This document shows, in pieces, positions 13,294-23,009 of a stretch of DNA of 64,000 bases. The notes below the pieces were generated by a model that did no database searches, had not been told where the DNA came from, and worked only from the letters and a program-made list of their open reading frames with translations. Made by a program: the position numbers and the translations under genes. Source of the stretch: Halobacillus amylolyticus (GTDB lineage Bacteria > Bacillota > Bacilli > Bacillales > Halobacillaceae); NCBI RefSeq assembly GCF_022921115.1, contig NZ_CP095075.1, positions 2,544,001 through 2,608,000 on the forward strand, written 5' to 3'. Every line of letters starts with the position of its first letter. Within the stretch, counting starts at the first letter, position 1.

Positions 13294-13797
13294 TTACGCG
13301 CTTTCTTCTTCTTTTTGATCCGCAATTGCTTTTGTAGCGTAAGCGAAGTTGCGAATAGGCGCTTGAAGCACGCTTAGGAACATAGATACAAGGCCTTCGT
13401 AATTTGGAAGGGTTGCAAGTTCTTTGATTTGCTCAAGAGTCGCTACTTGTCCTTCAATCACGCCGCCTTTAAGCTCAAGGTTATCGTGATCTTTGGCAAA
13501 GTTGTTAAGGATTCTCGCTGGAGATACAGCGTCATCCTCACTAAACGCAAGAGCTGTAGGCCCAACTAGAACTTCCTCAAGTTCTGCAAGCTCAGCATCT
13601 CGTACAGCACGGCGAGTCATTGTGTTTTTGTACACTTTGAAGTCTACACCAGCTTCGCGAAGCTGCATACGAAGTTCTGTTACTTCTGCTACATCAAGAC
13701 CGCGGTAATCTACAAGTACTGCAGATTTACTATTACGGAACTTGTCAGCAATTTCAGCAACAACCTGCTGTTTCTGCTCGATAATTTTGCTCATCGT
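13294..13797 (-). CDS. rplJ: 50S ribosomal protein L10
   Basis: 167-residue base of the ribosomal stalk, binding 23S rRNA and L7/L12 dimers. The ATG at 13797 ([19 protein letters not shown]) is preferred because GGAGG lies just upstream; the extension to 13860 runs into the leader. The sequence keeps the VDYRGL and NTMTRRA segments of the RNA-binding domain. The gene follows a long leader with a terminator and has its own strong promoter. Confidence 0.97.
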   Translation of the reverse strand, partial: TMSKIIEQKQQVVAEIADKFRNSKSAVLVDYRGLDVAEVTELRMQLREAGVDFKVYKNTMTRRAVRDAELAELEEVLVGPTALAFSEDDAVSPARILNNFAKDHDNLELKGGVIEGQVATLEQIKELATLPNYEGLVSMFLSVLQAPIRNFAYATKAIADQKEEESA

Positions 13798-14000
13798 TCC
13801 ACCTCCTATTGACTTTTCATCATACCGTTTCTGGTGCCAAGGTCTATAAAAGGTTGACACAAAAAAGCACCCCCACTAGACATGGAGGTACGTATGTCAG
13901 AACAGGATTCTGTCCTGTCTATTCACACACCTCGGTAGGAAAATTAAGCGATTAATCGCACCTACTGTCTACGGTATAACGTATTCGATTTATACAACGT
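13798..14000 (-). promoter_or_regulatory. L10 leader (autoregulatory mRNA)
   Basis: About 200 bases between the rplJ promoter and its start codon form the position-conserved L10 leader, which in Firmicutes binds L10-L12 to control rplJL. A terminator-like hairpin ACCTCCA ... TGGGGGT followed by GCTTTTTT (13859-13885) closes it, so control is probably by premature termination. Assignment rests on position and structure, not on a covariance-model match. Confidence 0.75.
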
Positions 14001-14005
14001 TTCTA

Positions 14006-14034
14006 ATTATAAGAAATTAGAAACGGAAAGTCAA
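14006..14034 (-). promoter_or_regulatory. SigA-type promoter of rplJL
   Basis: On the minus strand, TTGACT (14029-14034) is separated by 17 bases from TATAAT (14006-14011). This near-consensus promoter starts the L10 leader transcript and lies just after the rplA stop. Confidence 0.85.
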
Positions 14035-14044
14035 CATTAAATTA

Positions 14045-14740
14045 TTACTTAACGTAGTTTGAAATATCAACTTTGATGCCAGGTCCCATTGTAGAAGAAA
14101 CGGCAGCATTACGCATGTAAACCCCTTTAGCAGCCTGAGGTTTAGCTTTCACCAGCGCATCTGTGATGGCATCGAAGTTTTCTTTAAGCTTCTCTGCATC
14201 GAAAGAAGACTTACCAATTGGCACATGGATGTTAGCCGCTTTATCGACACGGTATTCTACTTTACCTGCTTTGATTTCGTTTACCGCTTTTTCTACTTCA
14301 AACGTAACGGTTCCTGTTTTAGGGTTTGGCATAAGTCCTTTAGGTCCTAGAACTCGACCGAGTTTACCAACTTCAGCCATCATGTCAGGAGTAGCGACAA
14401 CGACATCAAAGTCAAACCAACCTTGATTAATTTTGTTAATAAGGTCTTGTTCTCCAACGTAGTCTGCACCAGCAGCTTCTGCTTCCTTCGCTTTATCACC
14501 TTTAGCGAAAACAAGAACGCTTTGTGTTTTACCAGTACCGTGCGGAAGCACCATAGCTCCACGAATTTGTTGGTCCGCTTTTTTCGGATCAACGCCTAAA
14601 CGAAAAGCAGCTTCAACGGTTTCATCAAAGTTTGCTTTAGATGTTTCTTTCACAAGATTAATTGCTTCTTGTGCATCATATGATTTTGTACGATCAACAA
14701 GTTTAAGAAGTTCTTGTTGTTTCTTTGTTTTTTTAGCCAT
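14045..14740 (-). CDS. rplA: 50S ribosomal protein L1
   Basis: 231-residue protein of the L1 stalk, involved in E-site tRNA release. The ATG at 14740 ([19 protein letters not shown]) has GAGGAGGAAAT-type signals upstream and the right family length; the open frame extends 28 codons further but through a hairpin. Conserved VLPHGTGK and [12 protein letters not shown] segments are present. It forms a unit with rplK. Confidence 0.97.
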   Translation of the reverse strand: MAKKTKKQQELLKLVDRTKSYDAQEAINLVKETSKANFDETVEAAFRLGVDPKKADQQIRGAMVLPHGTGKTQSVLVFAKGDKAKEAEAAGADYVGEQDLINKINQGWFDFDVVVATPDMMAEVGKLGRVLGPKGLMPNPKTGTVTFEVEKAVNEIKAGKVEYRVDKAANIHVPIGKSSFDAEKLKENFDAITDALVKAKPQAAKGVYMRNAAVSSTMGPGIKVDISNYVK

Positions 14741-14787
14741 TTTATTTCCTCCTCGTTGTGGTTTTAACGGATTAACCTCCCACGAAT

Positions 14788-14829
14788 AAAGGTTGCGATA
14801 GCAAGGAAATTTCCTTTCTCGCAACCTTT
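14788..14829 (-). other. Hairpin between rplK and rplA
   Basis: Inverted repeat GGTTGCGA ... TCGCAACC with an inner palindrome (GGAAATTTCC), followed on the minus strand by TTTATT. It may be a weak terminator, a processing site or an L1-binding structure; the sequence does not decide which. Confidence 0.5.
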
Positions 14830-14855
14830 AACTCCATCAGAGTGACGCTGTGGGA

Positions 14856-15281
14856 TTAGTCTTCAACTGTGATTCCCATACTGCGCGCTGTACCTTCAAC
14901 CATGCGCATTGCAGCTTCAACGTCAGCAGCATTTAAGTCAGGCATTTTCGTTTCCGCGATTTCGCGAACTTGATCACGCTTAACGGCAGCTACCTTGTTA
15001 CGGTTCGGCTCACCTGAACCTGATTCAATACCTGCTGCTTTCTTCAGAAGAACGGCAGCCGGCGGAGTTTTTGTAACAAATGTAAATGAACGGTCTTCAA
15101 AAACCGAGATTTCAACCGGAATAATCATACCCGCTTGATCTTGCGTTTTAGCGTTAAACTCCTTACAGAAACCCATGATATTGATACCTGCTTGACCTAG
15201 CGCCGGTCCTACTGGTGGTGCTGGGTTAGCTTTACCTGCTGGGATCTGAAGCTTAACAACCTTGATAACTTTTTTAGCCAC
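14856..15281 (-). CDS. rplK: 50S ribosomal protein L11
   Basis: 141-residue protein of the GTPase-associated centre, needed for RelA-type stringent response sensing and thiostrepton binding. The start is GTG at 15281 ([18 protein letters not shown]), which follows AAGGAGGTG at good spacing; the frame is open further upstream but gives no family sequence. The proline-rich [13 protein letters not shown] linker is intact. It is followed by rplA. Confidence 0.97.
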   Translation of the reverse strand: MAKKVIKVVKLQIPAGKANPAPPVGPALGQAGINIMGFCKEFNAKTQDQAGMIIPVEISVFEDRSFTFVTKTPPAAVLLKKAAGIESGSGEPNRNKVAAVKRDQVREIAETKMPDLNAADVEAAMRMVEGTARSMGITVED

Positions 15282-15432
15282 GAGACACACCTCCTTAAAG
15301 TCCGTGATGTGGTAATAGGGTTTACCCCTCCCACTCATCTCAAATATGCATCAACGCCCCTCTTTAAGAGGCACATAAAGAACATAAGAATTTTAGCATC
15401 TATTTAAATATAATGCAAGAGGGAGTAGTAAT

Positions 15433-15969
15433 TTATAGTTTCTCAATCTGAGAAAAGTCTAACTCAACCGGCGTTTCCCGGCCAAACATATTGACGTGAA
15501 CCTTCACCTTCTGCTTATCGACATCGATGTGTTCAATTGATCCCGTAAAGTTTGCGAAAGGACCTTCCGTAACCTTCACACTTTCTTTCACCTCGAAGTC
15601 TATCTCTGCAGATGCAGGCTTGTCCATACCCATGCGCTTGAGCACCGTCTCCACTTCTTCAGGCAAGAGAGGGATTGGTTTAGAGCCAGAACCAGTGGAC
15701 CCAACGAATCCAGTGACACCTGGTGTATTACGAACCACATACCAGGAGTCATCCGTCATCACCATTTCAGCTAGTACATAACCAGGAAAAACTTTTTTCT
15801 TGGCGACTTTACGCTTTCCGTTCTTAATTTCAGTTTCTTCATCCTCGGGAACAAGAACTCGGAAGATCTTATCCTCCATTCCCATAGATTCAACACGTTT
15901 CTCTAAATTGGCTTTTACCTTGTTTTCATAACCAGAATAAGTGTGAACCACATACCATCTTTTTTCCAT
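15433..15969 (-). CDS. nusG: Transcription factor NusG
   Basis: 178-residue transcription elongation and pausing factor. The NGN domain begins KRWYVVHTYSGYENKVK, and the C-terminal KOW domain is VTEGPFANFTGSIEHID through the end. Length and context (secE-nusG-rplK) are standard. A terminator separates it from secE, so it probably has a promoter of its own. Confidence 0.97.
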   Translation of the reverse strand: MEKRWYVVHTYSGYENKVKANLEKRVESMGMEDKIFRVLVPEDEETEIKNGKRKVAKKKVFPGYVLAEMVMTDDSWYVVRNTPGVTGFVGSTGSGSKPIPLLPEEVETVLKRMGMDKPASAEIDFEVKESVKVTEGPFANFTGSIEHIDVDKQKVKVHVNMFGRETPVELDFSQIEKL

Positions 15970-16150
15970 TCATACAGGACAAGTGGCTTGCCCTTCCCTC
16001 CCTTATCGTAAATATTAAAATTAAAAAGCGGACAAGATCATGCAGGCAAAGCGCATAAGCAAACTATTCTGCAACAGCACAGGATTGCTTGTGTCGCGAA
16101 GGCCTGTTCCTTGGATCGGAGATTATTATCCGCTTTCTTAAACCAACATA

Positions 16151-16173
16151 AAAAACCCGTTAAACGGGTTTTT
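16151..16173 (-). terminator. Intrinsic terminator between secE and nusG
   Basis: AAAACCCGTTTAACGGGTTTTTTAT: a 7-bp GC-rich stem with T-runs on both strands, 45 bases after the secE stop. It separates rpmG-secE from nusG. The following 180 bases up to nusG hold no gene. Confidence 0.85.
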
Positions 16174-16217
16174 GCTGCAAGGCTATTATATATTATATCA
16201 CAGTTAAGACTGTACTA

Positions 16218-16391
16218 TTATTTAGAAATGAGTTCAAGTACCTGAGAGATTCCTAGATCAACGACCGCAAAGAACACAGCAACAAAAGCCACGGTTCCTA
16301 AGACGGTGATGGTGTACCTCGTAAGTTCGCGCCCCTTAGGCCAGCTTACCTTACGCATTTCACGAGCGACGTTCTTGAAGAATTTAAACAT
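16218..16391 (-). CDS. secE: Preprotein translocase subunit SecE
   Basis: 57-residue single-span membrane subunit of the SecYEG channel. The translation from ATG 16391 begins MFKFFKNVAREMRKVSWPKG, with the hallmark amphipathic helix and VSWPK motif, followed by one hydrophobic helix (about residues 28-48). It is normal for the short Firmicutes SecE and sits between rpmG and nusG. Confidence 0.95.
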   Translation of the reverse strand: MFKFFKNVAREMRKVSWPKGRELTRYTITVLGTVAFVAVFFAVVDLGISQVLELISK

Positions 16392-16429
16392 GCGACACTA
16401 CCTCCAAACTTATGCCTACCGGCTTCATC

Positions 16430-16579
16430 CTATTTCGTTTCGCGATGCAGTATATGGGTTTTACACGTTTTGCAAAACTTACGAACCTCTAAACGTTCGG
16501 ATTGATTTGATTGGTTTTTATGAGTACTATAGTTGCGACTTTGACATTGGACGCAAGCTAGAATAATTTTCGTAGTCAT
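16430..16579 (-). CDS. rpmG: 50S ribosomal protein L33
   Basis: 49-residue protein starting at ATG 16579 ([17 protein letters not shown]) and ending HILHRETK. Two CxxC pairs (CVQC, CKTC) make it the zinc-binding type of L33. A GAGGTG ribosome binding site lies 8 bases upstream. It is the gene normally found between sigH and secE. Confidence 0.95.
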   Translation of the reverse strand: MTTKIILACVQCQSRNYSTHKNQSNQSERLEVRKFCKTCKTHILHRETK

Positions 16580-16654
16580 CGTTAATCACCTCACACTAGA
16601 GGTTTAATCACTTCCATAAATGTAGCACGCTTCCATGCACGTGTCAATTATACC

Positions 16655-17311
16655 TTATAGCGTAATTTCGCTCATTTCCAAGTACTTTTCTAACTTCCTT
16701 TTAACACGCTGAAGAGCGTTATCGATAGACTTCACATGTCGCTTCAGCTCAACGGAAATTTCCTGATAAGACTGTCCGTCCAAATATAGCGCGAGCACTT
16801 TTTGCTCTAATTCGCTTAATAATTCAGAAATTTTTTCTTCCATATCGCCAAACTTTTCTTTGTTAACCATAAGTTCTTGCGGGTCGATCGCCTTAGAACC
16901 AGCGATCACGTCTAATAGTGTCCGATCGGATTCTTCATCAAAAATAGGTTTATCTAAAGAAACATAGGAATTAAGTGGAATGTGTTTTTGTCTTGTGGCG
17001 GTCTTAATTGCGGTAATAATTTGACGGGTGACACATAATTCTGCGAAAGCTTTGAACGAAGATAATTTGTCCTCTTGATAGTCACGAATGGCCTTATACA
17101 GGCCGATCATCCCTTCTTGGACGATGTCTTCTCGATCTGCACCAATAAGAAAATAAGTCCGAGCCTTTGCGCGAACGAAATTCTTGTATTTATTAATTAA
17201 ATAATCCAAAGCCTGAATCTGTCCCTGGTTAATTCGTTCAATGATTACTTCATCATCCAGTTTGTCAAGATCCAGCTCCTTGATGCCTGCCTCAGTTTGT
17301 CCGATGCTCAC
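16655..17311 (-). CDS. sigH: RNA polymerase sigma factor SigH (sporulation, competence)
   Basis: 218-residue sigma-70-family factor; in Bacillus it directs early sporulation and competence genes. It starts at GTG 17311, seven bases after GGAGGG. Region 2 is visible as YFLIGADREDIVQEGMIGLYKAIRDY, and region 4 as the C-terminal helix-turn-helix LYLDGQSYQEISVELKRHV. It lies downstream of rae1 and upstream of rpmG, as in B. subtilis, suggesting a spore-forming host. Confidence 0.95.
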   Translation of the reverse strand: MSIGQTEAGIKELDLDKLDDEVIIERINQGQIQALDYLINKYKNFVRAKARTYFLIGADREDIVQEGMIGLYKAIRDYQEDKLSSFKAFAELCVTRQIITAIKTATRQKHIPLNSYVSLDKPIFDEESDRTLLDVIAGSKAIDPQELMVNKEKFGDMEEKISELLSELEQKVLALYLDGQSYQEISVELKRHVKSIDNALQRVKRKLEKYLEMSEITL

Positions 17312-17389
17312 TCAGGATCCCTCCGACCATGGTACCTAAATATAGAAATATTATACAGTAAGCGCTTCAGAAGCGTCAACAGCTCCTAA

Positions 17390-17899
17390 TTATTTATCCC
17401 CTCTGCGCCACTTCTCAAAAATATCACGTATCTCTTTGTTTATCGGAATCTTGGGCTGATATTGAACCCTTTTATGGGACTCTACATCTTTTTTTATTTC
17501 GCGTTGTATATTCGTGACTTCAATGTGTAACTCTCTTGCTGATTTTCTAAAAGCACCTTGGGCAAAAATTGTACGCTGCTCTGCATAATCTGACGTAGCC
17601 ACGTACACTTTTGTCCGTACATCCGTTAAACTCCCAGCAAGTTTTTCAATCCGCTCATCAGCCGTTTCGTTTTCTTTTGTATAAATCACTTCTACCTTAA
17701 AATTATTTTGCTTCTTTCCAAGTCCTCTCACATGATACGCATCGAATACAATAATCACTCGGTCACCAGTGTACGCCTGGTATTCAGCCATTCTTTCAAT
17801 CAAAAGGTCCCTAGCCTGACTAAGGTCTCGTTCCTTTAAACCTTTAAGCTCCGGCCAGGCTCCAATGATGTTATATCCATCGACTAGTAAGACTATCAT
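17390..17899 (-). CDS. rae1: Ribosome-dependent endoribonuclease Rae1 (YacP)
   Basis: 169-residue NYN/PIN-like nuclease; in B. subtilis Rae1 enters the ribosomal A site and cleaves mRNA during translation. The N-terminal strand ILLVDGYNIIGAWPEL carries the catalytic Asp, and Asp residues of VIVFDAYHV and TSDYAEQ complete the acidic set. It starts two bases after the rlmB stop, so the two are coupled. Function is taken from the family. Confidence 0.92.
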   Translation of the reverse strand: MIVLLVDGYNIIGAWPELKGLKERDLSQARDLLIERMAEYQAYTGDRVIIVFDAYHVRGLGKKQNNFKVEVIYTKENETADERIEKLAGSLTDVRTKVYVATSDYAEQRTIFAQGAFRKSARELHIEVTNIQREIKKDVESHKRVQYQPKIPINKEIRDIFEKWRRGDK

Positions 17900-17901
17900 C
17901 C

Positions 17902-18645
17902 CTACTCACCAACAGGGTGACGTTTTCTATAAACTTCATACATCAATAATGAAGCAGCAACCGACGCGTTCAAGGAGGTGACTTGTCCAGCCATAGGCAG
18001 CCGTACCATCCAGTCACACTTCTCTTTCGTTAGGCGGCTCATCCCTTTCCCTTCACTACCAATGACAAGAGCGATGGCCATGTTTCCATCCAATTGCCGG
18101 TAATCCTCTGTGCCTTCAGCATCCGTTCCAACTACCCAAACGAACCGCTCCTTCAGTTCATCTATCGCACGGGAAAGATTGGTTACTCGGGCAACCGGGA
18201 TATATTCAATTGCACCGGTGGATGTTTTGGCGACCGTAGCCGTTAAACCAACAGACCTGCGCTTAGGTATAATGACGCCATGTGCCCCGCTTGCATCTGC
18301 CGTTCGTAAAATCGATCCCAGGTTGTGAGGGTCTTCAATCTCATCTAAAATAATGAAAAAAGGGGTCTCCCCTTTTTCTTCAGCTCGGGCGAACAAGTCA
18401 TCGATGTTACTATATTCATAAGCAGCTACAGCAGCAGCCACCCCTTGATGATTTCCGTCAACGAGCTGATCTATTTTCTTCTTTGGGACACGTTGGACAA
18501 TGATTCCATTTTCTTTCGCAAGCTGTTCAAGCTTCTTTAAAGCTTGGTGCTGAAGCTGATCTGAGGCGAACACTTTATTGATTGAGCGTCCTGACCTTAA
18601 TGCTTCCTGTACGCTGTTCTTGCCGATAATCCATTCATCATTCAT
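17902..18645 (-). CDS. rlmB: 23S rRNA (guanosine-2'-O) methyltransferase RlmB
   Basis: 247-residue SPOUT-family enzyme that 2'-O-methylates a 23S rRNA guanosine. ATG 18645 ([16 protein letters not shown]) follows AAAGGAG; upstream codons lie inside mrnC. The N-terminal substrate-binding domain is followed by the knot motifs [29 protein letters not shown] and [13 protein letters not shown]. It overlaps mrnC by 8 bases, so the cluster cysS-mrnC-rlmB-rae1 is one translation-coupled unit. Confidence 0.95.
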   Translation of the reverse strand: MNDEWIIGKNSVQEALRSGRSINKVFASDQLQHQALKKLEQLAKENGIIVQRVPKKKIDQLVDGNHQGVAAAVAAYEYSNIDDLFARAEEKGETPFFIILDEIEDPHNLGSILRTADASGAHGVIIPKRRSVGLTATVAKTSTGAIEYIPVARVTNLSRAIDELKERFVWVVGTDAEGTEDYRQLDGNMAIALVIGSEGKGMSRLTKEKCDWMVRLPMAGQVTSLNASVAASLLMYEVYRKRHPVGE

Positions 18646-19048
18646 TACTTTTGCTCCTTTCTTCAACGAGCTCAATGGCGCTTGCAATCAGTTCATTTAG
18701 ACGCTCCTCATGACCCGCTAAATAGTGATAGCCAAGGACTGCCTCAAATGCCGTCGAATATCGATAGGTTTGCACATTCGTATTCTTCGGCACGGTCCCA
18801 GACTTTGCGTTGCGGCCGCGCCTGAGTACGGCTGCCTCTTCTTCGGTTAAAAATTCCCCATCCTGCCATGCTTGTACAACTTTCGCCTGTGATTTAGCTG
18901 ACACAAATCTAACAGCCGCCTTATGCAGTTCCTGTGGTTTGATTTCACCTTTTTCAAGCAAGTGCTTACGGACATATAATTCGTAAACCCCGTCTCCCAT
19001 ATAGGCAAGAGCGAGGCTTTTCATTTGTTTCACATTCGTTAATACCAT
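18638..19048 (-). CDS. mrnC: Mini-ribonuclease III (23S rRNA maturation)
   Basis: 136-residue homologue of the RNase III catalytic domain without a dsRNA-binding domain; in B. subtilis it trims the 23S rRNA ends. The active-site helix [16 protein letters not shown] holds the conserved Asp and Glu. It starts two bases after the cysS stop and overlaps the rlmB start. Confidence 0.94.
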   Translation of the reverse strand: MVLTNVKQMKSLALAYMGDGVYELYVRKHLLEKGEIKPQELHKAAVRFVSAKSQAKVVQAWQDGEFLTEEEAAVLRRGRNAKSGTVPKNTNVQTYRYSTAFEAVLGYHYLAGHEERLNELIASAIELVEERSKSNE

Positions 19049-19050
19049 CG

Positions 19051-20451
19051 TCAGCCCCGCTTCCAGCGTGTGCCCTGGGATGTGTCCTCCAGGATAATAT
19101 TACGTTCCTTCAACTCATCACGAATTTGGTCAGCACGCTCAAAATCCCTATCTTTACGAGCCTGTTTCCGTTCAGCAATTAATGCATCTATTTCCTCATC
19201 AAGCAACACAGCCTCCTGGAAAATTTGCAGACCTAGAACGCTGGTCAGCTCTGTCAATACATGTTGATACTCCTCAAGCACGGCCTCATCCGTCTGGTCT
19301 GACTGCAAATAAAGATTAGCTGATTTTGTTAAATCAAACAGTACAGAAATCGCGTTGGCTGTATTGAAATCATCATCCATTTCTGCAATAAACTGTTGTT
19401 TATGATGTTCAATTTGCTCCATCCATGAAGCCGTATCCTCTACCAGGTTTAAACTAGATTGCTTGCGGTGTTGAATGTTTTCATATGCATTGCGAATCCG
19501 ATCGAAGCTATTTTTAGCCCCTGCTAAAAGCTCATTACTAAAGTTAATCGGGTGGCGGTATTGTACACTAAGCATAAAGAAACGAATAACCTGGGGATCA
19601 TGCTTCTGAACAAGATCATGGGCGAGAACAAAGTTCCCTAGAGACTTAGACATCTTTTCATTTTCAATATTGATATACCCATTATGCATCCAGTACCGGG
19701 CAAAGGATTCGCCGTTATTTGCTTCAGACTGGGCAATTTCATTTTCATGGTGAGGAAACGTTAGGTCCTGCCCGCCCGCATGGATATCGATCGTGTCCCC
19801 TAAATACTTTTGAGCCATGGCGGAGCACTCAATATGCCAGCCTGGACGTCCTTTCCCCCACGGGCCTTCCCAGGAGATTTCTTCAGGTTTCGCCTCTTTC
19901 CAGAGAGTAAAGTCAAGTGGGTCTTCCTTCTTCTCCCCTACCTCAATCCTAGCGCCTGAACGAAGCTCATCAATCGATTGATGGGACAGCTTCCCGTATT
20001 CATTAAAAGAACGTGTTCGGAAATACACATCCCCTTCTGACTCATAAGCGAAGCCTTTTTCTATTAATCCTTTGATAAAAGCAATGATTTCATCCATGTT
20101 ATCCGTTACACGAGGATGGTGTACTGCTTCTTTCACTCCCAGCGCACCAACATCCTCTTTATACGCCTCTATGAAGCGATTAGCGATATCCGGAACCTCT
20201 TCGCCCATTTCATTTGCTGCCTTAATTAATTTGTCATCAACATCTGTAAAGTTGAGCACATATTCGACATCATAGCCTCTATATTCGAAATATCTACGCA
20301 CCGTATCAAATACGATAGCCGGACGAGCATTACCGATATGAATATAGTTGTAAACAGTCGGACCGCAAACATACATTTTTACTTTTCCCTCTTCCAGCGG
20401 TTGAAAAGCTTCTTTTGCTCTCGTTAGTGTGTTGTAGACGTTAATGCTCAT
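19051..20451 (-). CDS. cysS: Cysteinyl-tRNA synthetase
   Basis: 466-residue class I synthetase charging tRNA-Cys. The HIGH box is YIHIGNARP, the KMSKS box is EKMSKSLGN, and zinc ligands appear at YVCGPTVYN and in the GWHIECSAM region. The ATG at 20451 (MSINVYNTL) follows GGAAGGAG; it overlaps the end of cysE by 11 bases, giving tight coupling. Expression is probably governed by the Cys T-box upstream of cysE. Confidence 0.97.
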   Translation of the reverse strand: MSINVYNTLTRAKEAFQPLEEGKVKMYVCGPTVYNYIHIGNARPAIVFDTVRRYFEYRGYDVEYVLNFTDVDDKLIKAANEMGEEVPDIANRFIEAYKEDVGALGVKEAVHHPRVTDNMDEIIAFIKGLIEKGFAYESEGDVYFRTRSFNEYGKLSHQSIDELRSGARIEVGEKKEDPLDFTLWKEAKPEEISWEGPWGKGRPGWHIECSAMAQKYLGDTIDIHAGGQDLTFPHHENEIAQSEANNGESFARYWMHNGYINIENEKMSKSLGNFVLAHDLVQKHDPQVIRFFMLSVQYRHPINFSNELLAGAKNSFDRIRNAYENIQHRKQSSLNLVEDTASWMEQIEHHKQQFIAEMDDDFNTANAISVLFDLTKSANLYLQSDQTDEAVLEEYQHVLTELTSVLGLQIFQEAVLLDEEIDALIAERKQARKDRDFERADQIRDELKERNIILEDTSQGTRWKRG

Positions 20452-21103
20452 TGTGCTTGACTCCTTCCACCTCATCTAATTGATTACGTAAACGTTCGAT
20501 TTCCTTTTCCATTTGATTAAGTCGATCATACACCGGATCAGGAAGCTTGTGATGGTCTAGGTCCTTCTTGCGGATTTTCTTTCCATCTTGGATAACCACG
20601 TGACCCGGGATACCGACCACTGTTGAATTATCAGGCACCTCATGCAGCACGACTGACCCTGCCCCGACCTTAGAATTTTCCCCAATCGTGATCGATCCTA
20701 ATACTTTCGCTCCTGTGGCAACGAGTGAATTATTCTTTAGAGTCGGATGCCGTTTTCCTTTCTCTTTCCCTGTTCCACCTAACGTCACGCCTTGAAATAA
20801 CGTCACATTATCGCCTATTTCACATGTTTCACCAATCACAACCCCCATCCCATGGTCGATAAAGAAACGACGGCCGATTTTAGCACCTGGATGGATTTCA
20901 ATGCCTGTGAAAAAACGGCTGATTTGAGAAATGACTCGGGCAATAAAGAAAAACTTCCGCCTATAAAAAGCATGGGCTATTCGATGTGCCCATATCGCGT
21001 GCAAACCAGAGTATGTCAAAATGACTTCTACGTACGAACGAGCTGCTGGATCCTGATCAAAGACTACATCGACATCCTCTTTAAACATTTTCATAAGCCC
21101 CAT
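20441..21103 (-). CDS. cysE: Serine O-acetyltransferase
   Basis: 220-residue enzyme making O-acetylserine, the precursor of cysteine. After an alpha-helical N-terminus it shows left-handed beta-helix hexapeptides ([39 protein letters not shown]) with the catalytic His. ATG 21103 follows AAAGGAGGGG with a 7-base gap; the ten-codon longer frame lacks a comparable site. Pairing cysE with cysS under one T-box links cysteine supply to tRNA-Cys charging. Confidence 0.95.
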   Translation of the reverse strand: MGLMKMFKEDVDVVFDQDPAARSYVEVILTYSGLHAIWAHRIAHAFYRRKFFFIARVISQISRFFTGIEIHPGAKIGRRFFIDHGMGVVIGETCEIGDNVTLFQGVTLGGTGKEKGKRHPTLKNNSLVATGAKVLGSITIGENSKVGAGSVVLHEVPDNSTVVGIPGHVVIQDGKKIRKKDLDHHKLPDPVYDRLNQMEKEIERLRNQLDEVEGVKHNEH

Positions 21104-21179
21104 CCCTTGCCCCTCCTTTATATTAAAAAGCATATGGGTATCCCCTTCTGCAGCTAGATATCTTAGAAAATCTATTTCC

Positions 21180-21440
21180 CTAAATAAAAAACGCGTCTCT
21201 GTGCTCGAATAGCACAGAGACGCGTTACGCGCGGTTCCACTCTGTTTTGGGATTCATTCATCCCCACTTAAGTCCTGATAACGGCAGGTACCGCTGAAAG
21301 CCTACTTTGTTCGGCGTCAGACTCCGAGGTGCATTCAGAAGTACGTCCTTAAAATCACTTTCAGCCTAAGGTGATTCTCTCTGCCTAAGGGTGTGACTCC
21401 TTACTTCTCCTCTTCAACGTTTCCTATAGGTATCTTTACT
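21180..21440 (-). promoter_or_regulatory. Cysteine T-box riboswitch upstream of cysE-cysS
   Basis: On the minus strand this leader holds the T-box core AGAGTGGAACCGCGCG (about 21228-21243), which can pair with the acceptor end of uncharged tRNA. A long terminator hairpin AACGCGTCTCTGTGCT ... ending in TTTTTT follows (21187-21226). In the specifier region GAATGCACC the codon TGC (21331-21333) fits Cys, matching the downstream genes. Low tRNA-Cys charging is expected to switch on cysE-cysS. Confidence 0.93.
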
Positions 21441-21470
21441 ATATGATAAAAGATTGTGTTTGTGAATCGT

Positions 21471-22940
21471 TTAAGCTTGAAGCTGATTTAAGACATCGTT
21501 CAAACGAATCGTGACCGTTTCGATACCCAGAAGGTGAATAGCGTCAGGCAGCTCTGGTCCGTGTGTTTGGCCAGTTGTTGCTACACGAATCGGCATAAAC
21601 AATTTCTTCCCTTTATGGCCTGTTTCTTTTTGGGTTGCTTTAATTTGGGCCTTGATGTTCGCTGGTGAGAAATCTTCAAGTTCCGTAAGCTTCGTTTTAA
21701 ACGTATCCAGTACTTCTGGTACTTGATCTCCTTTAAGTACGTCCATTGCCGCTTCATCATACTGGATTTCCTTTTTGAAAAAGAGTTCCGTAAGTTCAAC
21801 GATTTCAGCACCATAATCCAATTGCTCTTGGTAAAGCCCAATAAGCTCACGGGCCCAAGCCCGATCATCCTCAGACATATTTTCAGACAAACGACCCGCT
21901 TCAACAAGATGAGGGAGTGTCAATTCAACAACTTGGTCAAAATCTGATGCCTTCACATATTGATTGTTCATCCACTTCAGTTTTGCCGGATCAAAAATCG
22001 CAGGGGACGTAGATAAGCGATCAGCATCAAATTGTTCAATAAGCTGATCTTTTGTGAAAATCTCTTCCTCTCCTACTGGTGACCAGCCAAGCAGAGTAAT
22101 GAAGTTGAATAGTGCTTCAGGTAAATACCCGAGTTTGTTATACTGTTCAATGAATTGCAGGATATGCTCATCACGCTTACTTAGTTTCTTACGGTCTTCA
22201 TTCAAAATAAGGGTCATGTGGCCAAATGTTGGCGGTTCCCAGCCTAATGCATCATATACCATCATTTGCTTTGGTGTATTAGAGATGTGCTCTTCACCGC
22301 GAAGCACGTGGGTAATTTCCATTAAATGATCATCGATAGCAACAGCGAAATTGTAGGTCGGTGTTCCATTCTTCTTAACAATAACCCAATCGCCAAAATC
22401 ACTGGATTCGAAGGAAATGTCCTCCCGTACGAGGTCGTTAAATTTGTATGTTTTGTTTTCTGGTACACGAATACGAATACTTGGCTGACGGCCTTCCGCT
22501 TCGAATTGCTTAATTTGTTCTTCTGACAAATCACTATGAGCACCAGAGTATTTAGGCACTTTTCCCCGAGAACGCTGTGCTTCTCGCTCTAAATCAAGTT
22601 CTTCTTCCGTCATGTAACATTTGTAAGCATGCCCTTTTTCAAGAAGTTCAGCTACATATTCTTTATATAAATCAAGACGCTCCATTTGGCGGTATGGACC
22701 ATAATCGCCACCGACATCAGAACCCTCGTCCCAGTCAATTCCGAGCCATTTCAAGTAGTTCAGCTGACTTTGCTCGCCACCTTCTACGTTTCGTTTCGCA
22801 TCCGTATCCTCTACACGAATAATGAACTTACCTCCCGCATTTCTTGCAAAAAGGTAATTAAATAAAGCAGTCCGGGCATTACCAATGTGTAGATTCCCAG
22901 TTGGACTTGGTGCATAGCGCACGCGTACTTCGTTCGTCAT
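21471..22940 (-). CDS. gltX: Glutamyl-tRNA synthetase
   Basis: 489-residue class I synthetase. The HIGH-type box lies in [15 protein letters not shown] and the KMSKS-type box is KLSKRDE. In Bacillus this enzyme also charges tRNA-Gln, to be corrected by GatCAB. ATG 22940 follows AAAGGAG. The gene sits between ispDF and the cysE T-box. Confidence 0.97.
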   Translation of the reverse strand: MTNEVRVRYAPSPTGNLHIGNARTALFNYLFARNAGGKFIIRVEDTDAKRNVEGGEQSQLNYLKWLGIDWDEGSDVGGDYGPYRQMERLDLYKEYVAELLEKGHAYKCYMTEEELDLEREAQRSRGKVPKYSGAHSDLSEEQIKQFEAEGRQPSIRIRVPENKTYKFNDLVREDISFESSDFGDWVIVKKNGTPTYNFAVAIDDHLMEITHVLRGEEHISNTPKQMMVYDALGWEPPTFGHMTLILNEDRKKLSKRDEHILQFIEQYNKLGYLPEALFNFITLLGWSPVGEEEIFTKDQLIEQFDADRLSTSPAIFDPAKLKWMNNQYVKASDFDQVVELTLPHLVEAGRLSENMSEDDRAWARELIGLYQEQLDYGAEIVELTELFFKKEIQYDEAAMDVLKGDQVPEVLDTFKTKLTELEDFSPANIKAQIKATQKETGHKGKKLFMPIRVATTGQTHGPELPDAIHLLGIETVTIRLNDVLNQLQA

Positions 22941-23009
22941 ACATTTGTTCTCCTTTCCAAATTCCCGTTAAACCGAGCGTAATCCTTTTCTTATTTTATC
23001 ACTTTTCAC

